A stretch of 64,000 nucleotides of DNA, taken from contig NZ_PVZG01000010.1 in assembly GCF_003002065.1 (NCBI RefSeq), positions 62,001-126,000 of the forward strand, read 5' to 3'. The position numbers and the translations under genes are program-made. The stretch's first letter is position 1, and the number at the start of each line of letters is the position of its first letter. Below the pieces are notes generated by a model. The model did no database searches. It saw nothing but the letters and a program-made list of their open reading frames with translations, and had not been told where the DNA came from. Positions 47,119 to 55,303 of the stretch are shown here, piece by piece. This DNA comes from Pseudosporangium ferrugineum. GTDB lineage: Bacteria; Actinomycetota; Actinomycetes; Mycobacteriales; Micromonosporaceae.

Positions 47119-47745
47119 CTACGAGAAGTCCGCGACGTCCTCGAACCCGGTCAGGTTCACGGCAGGATCCAGCGCGTTGAGCACCCCGGCGAGCCGCTTC
47201 TCCTCACCGAGAAAGTGCGTCTCGAGCACCGCCGCCAGCCCGTCGAGCTCGGCCCGCACCCCAGCCGGCCAATCCGTCCGCTGCCCGCCCGCACCCGGCC
47301 CGCCGCCCGCACCCGGCCCACCCCCCGGCCCACCGCCCGGCCCGCCGCCCGGCCCGCCGCCCGCACCTCGCCCACCGCCCGCGCCCGGCCCGCCGCTCGC
47401 ACCCGGGTCCGGCCCGCCGGTCCCGGTCCCGGTCCCGCTCCCGGGCGTTTCTCCGCGGGTCAGTTCGGTCAGCCGGGCCAGCATGCCGGCGATCACCTGA
47501 TGGTCGCGGGCGAGGTCGTGCAGAAAGGACCGCAGCTCCGGGTGCCGGGCCGCGAGCTCGGGAAACACCGTGAGATCCTCGCCCGTGTGATGCCGGGTCA
47601 CCGCCGAGCAGAAGGCCAGGCAGTGCGCGCCCAATTCCCCCGCGGGCACCACCCCGTCGCGGAGCTCGTCCAGCATGTCGCGCAGGCGGGCGTGCACCAG
47701 GACAAGCTGATGACCGTACGCGAGAAAGCGTGCGTATTCACCCAA
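47119..47745 (-). CDS. Hemerythrin HHE domain protein with Gly-rich insertion
   Basis: A 208-residue protein. Iron-ligand helices are visible: LVHARLRDMLDEL, RHHTGEDLTVFPEL, LARDHQVIAGML and THFLGEEKRLAGVL. Between helices 3 and 4 (about residues 98-158) there is a Gly/Pro/Ser repeat (GGGPGGGP) that would form a long flexible loop. Start is TTG at 47745, needed to include the first ligand helix, and it overlaps the preceding small gene by 8 bp. Bacterial relatives sense or bind oxygen or nitric oxide, or serve iron homeostasis. Confidence 0.87.
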   Translation of the reverse strand: MGEYARFLAYGHQLVLVHARLRDMLDELRDGVVPAGELGAHCLAFCSAVTRHHTGEDLTVFPELAARHPELRSFLHDLARDHQVIAGMLARLTELTRGETPGSGTGTGTGGPDPGASGGPGAGGGRGAGGGPGGGPGGGPGGGPGAGGGPGAGGQRTDWPAGVRAELDGLAAVLETHFLGEEKRLAGVLNALDPAVNLTGFEDVADFS

Positions 47746-47899
47746 GGTAGTTCCCGAGGGTCAGCAGGGCGGTCATGCTGACGGCCACCACCAGCAGGGT
47801 CACCGCGCGCAGCCTCAGCGTCCGCTCGTATCCGCCCCACCGGTGCGGGCCCCGCTCATTCTCGGCTCCCGGCCAGGAACCGTGCTCCGTGTCCTTCAT
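47738..47899 (-). CDS. Small single-pass membrane protein
   Basis: A 53-residue protein (MKDTEHGSWPG start) with one C-terminal transmembrane helix (LRAVTLLVVAVSMTALLTLG). A longer start at 47935 is possible. Its stop lies inside the start region of the hemerythrin gene, which suggests translational coupling and supports it being real. Function unknown; it might anchor or partner the hemerythrin protein. Confidence 0.6.
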   Translation of the reverse strand: MKDTEHGSWPGAENERGPHRWGGYERTLRLRAVTLLVVAVSMTALLTLGNYLG

Positions 47900-48016
47900 C
47901 CCCGTCCGCGACACCCTTTCTGCGATCGACGGCACACGCCGTACAGATGCAAGCGTCGCAGTGGCCGATCCCGTTACACAGCAAGATCGGCAGTTCGATC
48001 CACGGCTCGATGGGCG

Positions 48017-49513
48017 TCAACGCCGCAGATCGGCCGTCATCGCGTGGAGCTCGGCGAGCCGTTCGTCGAGGCGGCGTGGGTTTCCCGGCGCGTCCGGACG
48101 GGCATCCCACGGGCGAGGGCCGGACGGCGGCCGGTAGTTGACGCCCAGCGCGTCGAGCCGGGCCAGGTGCGGGGTCAGCCGCCCCTCGAACTCGGCGAAG
48201 CTCCGCCGCGGCGGGCTCCACACCACCTCGGCGAGGGCGCACAGCCGGGGGTACGTCATGTAGTCGACCCGCCGCGCCGACTCCATGTGCTCCGTCCACA
48301 CGTTCGCCTGTGCGCCGAGGACGCCCGGGGGTGGCTCGAAGGCGTACACGTCGCGCAGCGTCAGCAGGGTGCCCACCGGGGTCGGCTCGCCCGGATCACC
48401 GGACTGCCGATAGTCCAGGTAGACCGACGTGTCCGGGCAGGACACCACCTCGTGCCCGGCCGCCAGCGCGAGCTCCGCGGGTGCGGCCCCGCGCCACGCC
48501 GCGATGATCGCACCCGGGGGTGCGCCGCCGGCCAGGATCTCGTCCCAGCCGAGGATGCGGCGCCCGCGCCCGGCCAGGTGGGCGGCCATCGCCGCGGTGA
48601 AGCGGGATTGCAGGGCGTGCCGGTCGTCCCCCGTCCACTCGTCCACCGGGCATTCGTCGCCGCCGATGCTGACGACCGGGGACGGGAACAGGTCGCACAC
48701 GTGGTCGAGGACCCGGCGGCAGAAGTCCAGCGTCGCCGGTTCCAGGTTGAGCACGTGCGGCGAGATCCCCCACGACGTGCGCACTCCCCCGGCAAAACCG
48801 TTACCGAGCTCCGGGTACGCCGCCACGGCCGCCTGCATGTGCCCCGGCATGTCGACCTCCGGCACCACCGTGACGTGCCGCTCGGCGGCGTACGCGACGA
48901 TCTCGCGCAGATCCGCGTCCGTGTAGTGACCGCCGTGCGGGCGTTCGTCGTAGCGCCCGTGCTGCCGGGAGCCGAGCATCGTGCGCGGACGCCACGAGCC
49001 CACCGACGTCAGCCGCGGCCACCCCGGCACCTCGAAGCGCCAGCCCTGGTCGTCGGTGAGGTGCAGGTGCAGCACGTTGAGCTTGTGGAAGGCGGCCAGG
49101 TCGACGAAGCGCAGGACGTCGGCGACGGGCATGAAGTGGCGGGCGACGTCGAGCAGCACACCCCGCCACCGGAAGCGGGGCCGGTCCTCGATGTGCACCG
49201 CCGGCACCGTCCACGGCCCGCCGCCGGCGCCGGCACGCCGCAACGTCTCCGGCGGCAGGAGCTGGCGCAGCGTCTGCGCGCCGTAGAAGACACCGGCCGC
49301 CGAGCCGCCACGCAGCGAGACGCCGTCCGCGCCCACGTCGAGCACGTAGGCCTCGTCCGCCAGCTCCGGGTCGAGGCGCAGGCGCGCCGCCACGCCGAGG
49401 GTAGCCCGCAGCCAGGAGGCGACACCCTCGGTGCCGGGACCGGGGCCGGGATCGCCGGGGGTGAGGGTGACGGCACGGCCGTCGTCGCGTACGGATGCGG
49501 GCCGGGGTATCAA
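48017..49513 (-). CDS. Beta-N-acetylhexosaminidase, glycoside hydrolase family 20
   Basis: A 498-residue GH20 enzyme. The N-terminal GH20b domain is about 1-110, and the catalytic barrel includes RGVLLDVARHFMPVADVLRF, LHLTDDQGWRFEVP, VPEVDMPGHMQA and the Asp286-Glu287 pair in VSIGGDECPVDEW. The TTG at 49513 is used because it overlaps the upstream permease stop (TTGA); no signal peptide is seen, so it probably works in the cytoplasm on imported N-acetylglucosamine-containing oligosaccharides such as chitobiose. It is the last gene of the ABC transporter operon. Confidence 0.92.
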   Translation of the reverse strand: MIPRPASVRDDGRAVTLTPGDPGPGPGTEGVASWLRATLGVAARLRLDPELADEAYVLDVGADGVSLRGGSAAGVFYGAQTLRQLLPPETLRRAGAGGGPWTVPAVHIEDRPRFRWRGVLLDVARHFMPVADVLRFVDLAAFHKLNVLHLHLTDDQGWRFEVPGWPRLTSVGSWRPRTMLGSRQHGRYDERPHGGHYTDADLREIVAYAAERHVTVVPEVDMPGHMQAAVAAYPELGNGFAGGVRTSWGISPHVLNLEPATLDFCRRVLDHVCDLFPSPVVSIGGDECPVDEWTGDDRHALQSRFTAAMAAHLAGRGRRILGWDEILAGGAPPGAIIAAWRGAAPAELALAAGHEVVSCPDTSVYLDYRQSGDPGEPTPVGTLLTLRDVYAFEPPPGVLGAQANVWTEHMESARRVDYMTYPRLCALAEVVWSPPRRSFAEFEGRLTPHLARLDALGVNYRPPSGPRPWDARPDAPGNPRRLDERLAELHAMTADLRR

Positions 49514-50349
49514 TCCTTCACCGCCCCGCCGAGGCCGGCCACCAGGCGCCGGCGCACGAGCAGGAAGAAGATCAGGACCGGGACCGTCATCAGGCTGGAC
49601 GCCGCCATGATCGCTCCCCAGTCGTTCTGGTCGGGCTTGAAGAACACGAGCAGGGCCATCGGCAGGGTCTGCCGGTCGGTCGCGCTGATGATGAACGTAC
49701 GGGCGAACAGGAAGTCGTTCCAGGCCGTGATGAACGAGAACACGCTGGTGGCGGCGAGCCCGGGCGCGACCAGCGGGAAGAGGATCCGCCACAGGATCGT
49801 GAAGCGGCCGGCGCCGTCCAGCTGCGCCGCCTCGTCGAGCTCGTCCGGGATCGCCGCGACGAAGCCGCGCAGCATCCAGATCGCGAACGGCAGGGTGAAC
49901 GCGGTGTGCACGAGCATCAGCGAGCCGAGGGTGTTCAGGCCGACGCCGGGCACGGTGGTGCCGAGGTCGCGCACCAGGAAGAAGAGCGGGATGGTCAGCG
50001 CCTCGATCGGGACCATCTGAGCGATCAGGAAGAGGACCAGCACCGTCGTGCGGAACCGGAAGCGGAACCGGGTCAGCGCGACCGCCGCCAGGAAGGCCAG
50101 CAACCCGGACGCGGCGACCACCACGAGCGCCACCGCGACGCTGTTGAGGAAGTAGCGGCCGAAGTCGTCGACGGAGATGACCCGGCGGAACGCGTCCAGC
50201 GACGGGGCGAGGGTCCAGGGCCGCTGGTCCAGCGACTGGATCTCGCCGGGCGGCTTCACCGCGGCCAGCACCATCCAGTAGATCGGGAAGACGGTCACGG
50301 CCGCGACCACGATCGCGACCGCGTCGAGCAGGCGCCGGGTCGTCCTCAC
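49510..50349 (-). CDS. Carbohydrate ABC transporter permease, MalG type
   Basis: A 279-residue inner-membrane protein with six predicted helices. The EAA loop that docks the ATPase is ELDEAAQLDGAGRFTILWRI followed by LFPLVAPG. GTG start overlaps the stop of the partner permease (GTGA). It works with the MalF-type permease and the lipoprotein encoded upstream; no ATPase gene is in the cluster, so a shared MsiK-type ATPase encoded elsewhere is expected from actinobacterial practice. Confidence 0.93.
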   Translation of the reverse strand: MRTTRRLLDAVAIVVAAVTVFPIYWMVLAAVKPPGEIQSLDQRPWTLAPSLDAFRRVISVDDFGRYFLNSVAVALVVVAASGLLAFLAAVALTRFRFRFRTTVLVLFLIAQMVPIEALTIPLFFLVRDLGTTVPGVGLNTLGSLMLVHTAFTLPFAIWMLRGFVAAIPDELDEAAQLDGAGRFTILWRILFPLVAPGLAATSVFSFITAWNDFLFARTFIISATDRQTLPMALLVFFKPDQNDWGAIMAASSLMTVPVLIFFLLVRRRLVAGLGGAVKD

Positions 50350-51251
50350 AGCGGCTCCCCCGATCGGCGCAACGTGCGGAGGTAGAGCAGGGTCACGACC
50401 AGCAGGATCAGCATCATCACCACGCCGATCGCGGCGCCCAGGCCGTACTCGCCGGAGGCGAACGCCTGCTGGTACGCCCACACGTTCAGCGTCAGGTTCT
50501 GCCCCGCGATGCCGCCGCCGCGGGTCATCACGTAGATCTGGGTGAAGACCTTGAAGTCCCAGATGATCGACTGGATCACCACGATGGCGATCAGCGGCCG
50601 CAGGATCGGCACCATGATCCGCCAGAACGTCCGCCAGGCGCCGGAGCCGTCGATCGCCGCCGCCTCCAGCACCGACCGGGGGATCGCCTCGATGCCGGCG
50701 TAGAGCGTCACCATCACGAACGGGAACGAGTGCCACACCACCACCGCGCCGACCAGGGCGAAGGCGGTGTAGCGGTCGTACATCCAGTTGTAGCCGTCCA
50801 GTCCGAGGACCTGGTTGACCAGCCCGAGGTCGGTGTCGAACAGGAACATCCACACCGTCGAGCCGGACACCGACGGCACCGCCCACGCCGCCATCGCGGC
50901 CAGCGACAGCAGCAGCCGCGGCACCCGGCTGATCCGGGTCAGCAGGACGGCGAGCCCGGCGCCGACGGCCAGGGTCGCCGCGACGCACGCCGCCGCGAAC
51001 GCGACCGTGGCGGTCAGCACCGACCAGAACCGGGGATCGCCGAACAGCCGGGTGTAGTTCTCCGCGCCCAGGAACCGGGTCGGTTGCCCGCCGCTGACCT
51101 GCGCCTGCCGGAAGTCGAGCACGGACAGCAGGCCGAGCTGCCACATCGGATAGACGAACAGCACGCCCAGCACGACGGCCGTGGGCAGCAGCAGCCACAG
51201 CGGGGTCAGGCCGCGCCGCCGCCGGGGCGGCGCGGTGGCGACGGTGGTCAC
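50346..51251 (-). CDS. Carbohydrate ABC transporter permease, MalF type
   Basis: A 301-residue inner-membrane protein with six helices after a basic N-terminus (PPRRRRGLTPLWLLLP). The EAA loop is LEAAAIDGSGAWRTFWRI followed by MVPILRP. GTG start overlaps the solute-binding protein stop (GTGA), and its own stop overlaps the MalG-type gene. Confidence 0.93.
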   Translation of the reverse strand: MTTVATAPPRRRRGLTPLWLLLPTAVVLGVLFVYPMWQLGLLSVLDFRQAQVSGGQPTRFLGAENYTRLFGDPRFWSVLTATVAFAAACVAATLAVGAGLAVLLTRISRVPRLLLSLAAMAAWAVPSVSGSTVWMFLFDTDLGLVNQVLGLDGYNWMYDRYTAFALVGAVVVWHSFPFVMVTLYAGIEAIPRSVLEAAAIDGSGAWRTFWRIMVPILRPLIAIVVIQSIIWDFKVFTQIYVMTRGGGIAGQNLTLNVWAYQQAFASGEYGLGAAIGVVMMLILLVVTLLYLRTLRRSGEPL

Positions 51252-52510
51252 TTCCCGAGGGCCGCGTCGATCTGCTTCGCGGCCTCGGCGGTGGCCTGGT
51301 CGACGGTCGCCCGGCCGGTGGCCACCTTCTCGATCATCGTGGGCAGCACGGCCGACGCGTCCACCTTGCCCCAGCCCGGGTCGAGCGGCACGAACTTCGT
51401 CCCGGCGGCGATGGTGGCGACGAACGGCTTCAGGAACGGATCCTTGGCCGCCACCTCGGTGCTCGCGGACTTCAGCGTCGGCAGGTTGCCCATCGCCTCG
51501 TACATCCGGGTCTGATATTTCTTGCCGGCGAGCAGGGTGAGAAAGTCGCCGGCGAGGGCCGGGCGCTGACTGTTGCGCATGATGCCCAGGTTGTTGCCGC
51601 CGGCGAAGGCCGGCGCGATCGAGCCGGGCTTGCTGCCGGGCAGCGGCACGACGGCATACTTGCCCTTCGCCGCGCCGGCGTCGACGGCCGCGCGGTTGAA
51701 GTTGCCGAGAATCCCCATGCCGGCCTTGCCGCCGGCGAAAAGATCGACCGTCTTCCCGCCGGTGAGGTCCGCGCACTGCTGCGGCGGGCAGTTGTCCGGC
51801 GCGATCAGATTCGTGTACGCGGTGAGCCCCGCCCGCGACTGCGCGGAATCGAGCGAGGTGATGTCCCCACCCGCATCCCAGACGAACGGCATGGCGGCGT
51901 ACGTGTACTTCCCGCCGACCGCGACGCCGAACATGTCGGGCTTCTTCTGCCGGATCGTGCGGGCGGTGGAGGTCAGCTCCGCGATGCTGGCCGGCGGCTT
52001 GAGCCCCAGCTCCTGGAAGATGTCGGTGCGGTAATACAGGGCCCGGACCCCGAGGAACCACGGTACGCCGAGCAGCGTGCCCTGATAGGTCGCGCTGGCC
52101 TTCGCCTCGGCGCCCAGGTCGGCCCCCTCGGCCCACCTGCTCACCGTCGGGCCGAGGTCGGCGAGCCCGCCGGCCGCCGCGTACTCGGGAAGGTCGGTGT
52201 TGCCGTACTCGACCACGTCCGGCGCGCTGGCCGGATCGTTGAAGGCCCCCTTGAACCGCTCACTGCGCGTATCCACAGCGATGTACGCGACCTCGACCTT
52301 CGTGTCCGGATGCGACGCCGTGAACTCGGCCACCGCATCCTTGACGACGGCCTCCTTGGGCGCCCGGTTCGGCTCGTCGAAAAGCCACACCTTGAGCGTC
52401 CCGCTCCGCGCACCCCCATCGGACGGCAAACTCGACGGCGACGACGTAGAAGGGGCACAGGCGCTCAGACCGACGGCGAGGACGGCAGCCACCGCAAGAC
52501 GCAGCTTCAT
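51248..52510 (-). CDS. Extracellular sugar-binding lipoprotein
   Basis: A 420-residue family 1 solute-binding protein. The lipoprotein signal peptide ends in the lipobox LSAC (Cys 18), followed by a Ser-rich linker. The mature part begins GTLKVWLFDEPNR and includes DVVEYGNTDLPEYAAAGGL, YRTDIFQELGLKPP and NRAAVDAGAAKGKYAV, typical of oligosaccharide-binding proteins. ATG start with GGAG upstream. It is the first gene of the transporter-GH20 operon; the GH20 partner suggests an amino-sugar ligand. Confidence 0.93.
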   Translation of the reverse strand: MKLRLAVAAVLAVGLSACAPSTSSPSSLPSDGGARSGTLKVWLFDEPNRAPKEAVVKDAVAEFTASHPDTKVEVAYIAVDTRSERFKGAFNDPASAPDVVEYGNTDLPEYAAAGGLADLGPTVSRWAEGADLGAEAKASATYQGTLLGVPWFLGVRALYYRTDIFQELGLKPPASIAELTSTARTIRQKKPDMFGVAVGGKYTYAAMPFVWDAGGDITSLDSAQSRAGLTAYTNLIAPDNCPPQQCADLTGGKTVDLFAGGKAGMGILGNFNRAAVDAGAAKGKYAVVPLPGSKPGSIAPAFAGGNNLGIMRNSQRPALAGDFLTLLAGKKYQTRMYEAMGNLPTLKSASTEVAAKDPFLKPFVATIAAGTKFVPLDPGWGKVDASAVLPTMIEKVATGRATVDQATAEAAKQIDAALGK

Positions 52511-52522
52511 GAAAACTCCAGA

Positions 52523-52546
52523 CGAACCACGTTCGTAAATAGTTCG
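52523..52546 (-). promoter_or_regulatory. Putative operator of the sugar transporter operon
   Basis: On the minus strand ACGAAC occurs twice as direct copies 11 bp apart, flanking TATTT, and an inverted GTTCG follows (CGAAC at 52523, GTTCG at 52531 and 52542 on the plus strand). The site is just upstream of the lipoprotein start. The pattern suits a LacI- or ROK-type regulator, but no such gene is adjacent. It does not look like a DasR site. Confidence 0.5.
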
Positions 52547-52683
52547 TTGATCAGGTGCCCCCAGGGTGGAGCCCACAGCCCCGGCCGTCAACCCTCCAGC
52601 CAGGATCGAATCCCCGCCCCGACCACGACCACACCCCGCACCCGACCACCGCCACCCCCGAACCCGGCACCCCGGACGACGCC

Positions 52684-53397
52684 CTACCGCTGCGCCTCGA
52701 AGTGGTCCTTCATCGCCGGGTAGTAGTCCCCGAAGTCCGGCATCGCCCGCCCCTCCCGCGCCGCCACCAGCCCGTCCAGGTAGTACTCCCACCCCGGCCC
52801 GACCTCACCGACGCCAGCGGTGCCGCCGAGCCGCTGCGTGAATCGAAGCTCGGTAACACCCCCCACCTCGGTCAGCACCAGCTCGAGATGCCACCCCCCG
52901 AACCCGCCGTCCCCGCCGTCCCCGGAGCCACCGGCGCCCCCAGGCTCATCGCCGCTCCCGGAGCCGTCGCCACCCGCAGGCTCATCGCCAGCCCCGGAGT
53001 TGCCGCCGCCCCCGGACTCACCGCCACCCTCGACGCCGCCGCCGGCCTTGGACTCACCGTCGTCTCCGGGTTCGCCGCCACCGCTGGACTCGTCGCCGCC
53101 TTCGGGCTCACCGCCGCCTCCGGATTCGCCTCCGGGTTCGCCGCCGGCGGAGATCGCCAGCCGGTGCGGCGGCTCGCACGCGTCGATGACCATGTCCATC
53201 CACGGCCGGCCCTCCTCGTGAGCCATCTGCACCTTGACCGTGCGCCCGACCCCCGCCTCACCCTCCCAAGGACCGAACCACCGCGCCGTCCGCGCCGGAT
53301 CCGTGATGCTCGCCCACACATCCTCGACAGGCGCCCGGAACGTACGGGTAAGCACCAGGTCATTGCCGAGCAACCGCCCGGTAGGTATCAAGCTCAT
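52684..53397 (-). CDS. SRPBCC/AHSA1-type protein with Gly/Glu/Ser-rich insertion
   Basis: A 237-residue START-like (SRPBCC) protein: LVLTRTFRAPVEDVWASITDP and ARWFGPWEGE at the N-terminus, GGWHLELVLTEVGGVTELRF and GWEYYLDGLVAAREG at the C-terminus. About 83 residues of Gly/Glu/Ser/Asp repeats (85-167) interrupt the sheet between the two halves. The ATG overlaps the stop of an ArsR gene (ATGA); ArsR-AHSA1 pairs are common and are thought to respond to hydrophobic ligands. Confidence 0.88.
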   Translation of the reverse strand: MSLIPTGRLLGNDLVLTRTFRAPVEDVWASITDPARTARWFGPWEGEAGVGRTVKVQMAHEEGRPWMDMVIDACEPPHRLAISAGGEPGGESGGGGEPEGGDESSGGGEPGDDGESKAGGGVEGGGESGGGGNSGAGDEPAGGDGSGSGDEPGGAGGSGDGGDGGFGGWHLELVLTEVGGVTELRFTQRLGGTAGVGEVGPGWEYYLDGLVAAREGRAMPDFGDYYPAMKDHFEAQR

Positions 53398-53792
53398 GCA
53401 GTCTCCCTGTCAATACGTTCCCGCCCGGCGTCCCCTTCCAGCCCGGCGGCACGTTCCCGCCCGGCGGCCGACTGCCGCTCCCGGCGAGTCCGGTAAACCT
53501 CGGTCTCCAACGCGTCAAGGCGGTGCTGCCACCCGGAGGGCCCCATCAACCGCCCGAGCCACCCGGCAACCTCCTCGAGCGGCCCGGTCTCCAACGTGTA
53601 GACCCGCCGCCGCCCCTCCACCACATCCCGCACCAACCCAGCCCCCCGAAGCACCCGCAGATGCCGACTGACAGCAGGCCGACTGATCTCAAACCGCCCC
53701 GCGATCTCCCCCGCCGAAAGCGCCTCCCCCCGCAACATCACCAAAATCTCCCGCCGAACGGCATCAGCGATCGCCCCCACCACCTCGTCCAC
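53394..53792 (-). CDS. ArsR-family transcriptional regulator
   Basis: A 132-residue winged-helix repressor: VVGAIADAVRREILVMLRG, then LSAGEIAGRFEISRPAVSRH as the recognition helix region, and a wing with EGRRRVYTLE. No metal-binding cysteines. GTG start at 53792, with no ribosome binding site. A palindromic operator begins 9 bp upstream, so the mRNA may be leaderless. The SRPBCC gene follows with a four-base overlap. Confidence 0.9.
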   Translation of the reverse strand: MDEVVGAIADAVRREILVMLRGEALSAGEIAGRFEISRPAVSRHLRVLRGAGLVRDVVEGRRRVYTLETGPLEEVAGWLGRLMGPSGWQHRLDALETEVYRTRRERQSAAGRERAAGLEGDAGRERIDRETA

Positions 53793-53800
53793 CGCAAAAG

Positions 53801-53818
53801 CGTAACCAACAGGTTACG
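53801..53818. promoter_or_regulatory. ArsR operator palindrome
   Basis: CGTAACC and GGTTACG are perfect 7-bp arms around AACA, ending 9 bp before the ArsR start codon, where the -10 box of a leaderless transcript would lie. Autorepression is inferred from position. Confidence 0.65.
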
Positions 53819-54331
53819 CGTTAAGCAACGCCGAGCCCTCCACCGACCCCGACCGCCACCCCCATCGCACCCCGATAGGCCCAGTCGGCCCCCTCACCAC
53901 CCCCAGCCGCCGAAGCCGCCCACCGGCACCCACCCCACCCCCGCACCCAAGGCCCCATGCCACCCAAGGCGCCCACGCCGCCAACACGCCCTCCCCGCGA
54001 AGGTGGACTTCCCGGCTGACCACGGCCCCCACGCCCCCACCCCAACACCCGCGCCACCCACCGCACCAAGGCACCACCGCACCGCCGCGCACCGCACCGC
54101 ACCGCGCACCGCGACGCACCGCGCACGCGTCCCGGGTGTCGCGGTGATCCAGGCCGAGTCGTCCGCTCGCGACGCACCGCACCGCGCACCGCGACGCACC
54201 GCACGGCGCACCGCCCGCACCGCGGTACCACGCACCGCCGCACCGCCGCACCACTACGGTCGCCGGCGACCGCACCGCACGGCGCTGCGGCGCTCGGGGC
54301 GCCGCGCCGAGACCGACCCGGGCCTCAGCCC
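53819..54331. repeat. C-rich noncoding spacer with repeats and a G4-like motif
   Basis: No credible gene is seen; frames here give only compositional translations. A 29-bp direct repeat (core GCACCGCACCGCGCACCGCG) lies at 54094-54122 and 54174-54202, 80 bp apart, within a field of CACCG/CGCAC repeats. At 54026-54050 the minus strand has four runs of three to five G separated by 1-4 nt, a canonical G-quadruplex pattern. Confidence 0.55.
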
Positions 54332-55039
54332 TCACACTCGGCCTCGCGGGCTGGCCAGGAGCCGAAGCCAAGGCGGCGGCGCACGAGCGGCGAGGCCGAA
54401 CCAGAATGAGCTCCTCGATCCGGGGGCCATGGGCGGCCTGACGGCATCGGGACCCGGGCCGTTGCCGAGCCTCGAAGGACGAGCCGGGTCAACGGACGAG
54501 GGCAAGCTGCCAACCTTGGCAGAGGCACTCCGCTCGGCAGGTGCAACTCGGTCGGCAGAAGCGCCCCGGCCAGCAGGCGCGCTGCGGTCGGCCGACACGT
54601 CACGGCCAGTGGGCACGTTCTCCTCGGAACGTGCGGTCTGATCGGCGCCCCCGCTTCTGGCAGTAGGCGCGGTCTGATCGGCGCCCCTGCTTCGGGCGGC
54701 AGGTGCATTCTGGTCGGAGCCCCCGCTCCTGGCAGCAGGAGCAGTCTGGTCGGCCGGGGTGGGTTCGGGGTGGTGGGTGAGTGAGCTCTCCGGGCGCTCG
54801 GATCGGGGTCTGCGACATTCGGACGGCTTGCGGCTGGGAGGGCCGGGGTGCTGGTCCGCGCTTGGCGGCCTCTCGCGGGAGCGGCGGAGGCGTTCGGCGT
54901 GGCGCTGGGTGAGGCCCCAGGCGCGGTGGCGTTGGTGGGTGCGGCGGAAGGTTTCGGCTGTGGGTGAGTGGTTGCGGGATGCGGCACGGACGCGCATGGC
55001 GGCCAGTTCTGTGGGGGTGAAGAGCTGGAGCTGCCGCAT
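54332..55039 (-). CDS. Hypothetical protein with helical N-terminus and repetitive tail
   Basis: A 235-residue protein. The first 55 residues (MRQLQLFTPTELAAMRVRAA, then RTHQRHRAWGLTQRHAERLR) look like a compact, basic helical domain and probably are the conserved part. The remainder is low-complexity with the decapeptide-like repeat GADQTAPAARS. The start is ATG at 55039. No function is recognised; the Arg/His-rich head suggests nucleic-acid binding, as inference only. The C-terminal end may be extended by readthrough of repetitive DNA. Confidence 0.55.
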   Translation of the reverse strand: MRQLQLFTPTELAAMRVRAASRNHSPTAETFRRTHQRHRAWGLTQRHAERLRRSRERPPSADQHPGPPSRKPSECRRPRSERPESSLTHHPEPTPADQTAPAARSGGSDQNAPAARSRGADQTAPTARSGGADQTARSEENVPTGRDVSADRSAPAGRGASADRVAPAERSASAKVGSLPSSVDPARPSRLGNGPGPDAVRPPMAPGSRSSFWFGLAARAPPPWLRLLASPRGRV

Positions 55040-55303
55040 GGGTCAAGTGTCTCGCGCCGAGGGGCCGGATCGCCGGTCTCCGCGGGGATGTCAGAAGACC
55101 GTATGAAGTTCAGCGCTGGTTCTTCGCGGCTGGCGTGTGATGGTTGATGCGGCTCCCGGACGGGCGGCTGGAGAAGCGTCACCGTCCTCTTCGGATCGAG
55201 CGTCGCGGGGCCGCAAACCGTTGCGGGACCGGAAGGTCCCACGCGTGCATGACGAACCGGAGGGCGCACACGTGAAAGCGTTGAGGGCAGCGAAGGGCCT
55301 GGC
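55040..55303. other. Spacer with a hairpin downstream of the response regulator
   Basis: No gene is seen. GGGACC and GGTCCC around a GGAA tetraloop (55225-55240) lie about 64 bp past the response regulator stop and may act as its terminator, though no T-tract follows. The promoter for the hypothetical gene at 55039 should be at the low-coordinate side. Confidence 0.35.

Noticed and set aside
54094..54202. Two 29-bp direct repeats resembling a CRISPR array
   Set aside because: Only two copies with a 51-bp spacer, inside a field of similar CACCG repeats, and no cas genes nearby.
53814..54371. A 185-residue minus-strand frame upstream of the ArsR gene
   Set aside because: The translation is Gly/Arg/Trp/Cys-rich composition with no domain, driven by the C-rich plus strand.
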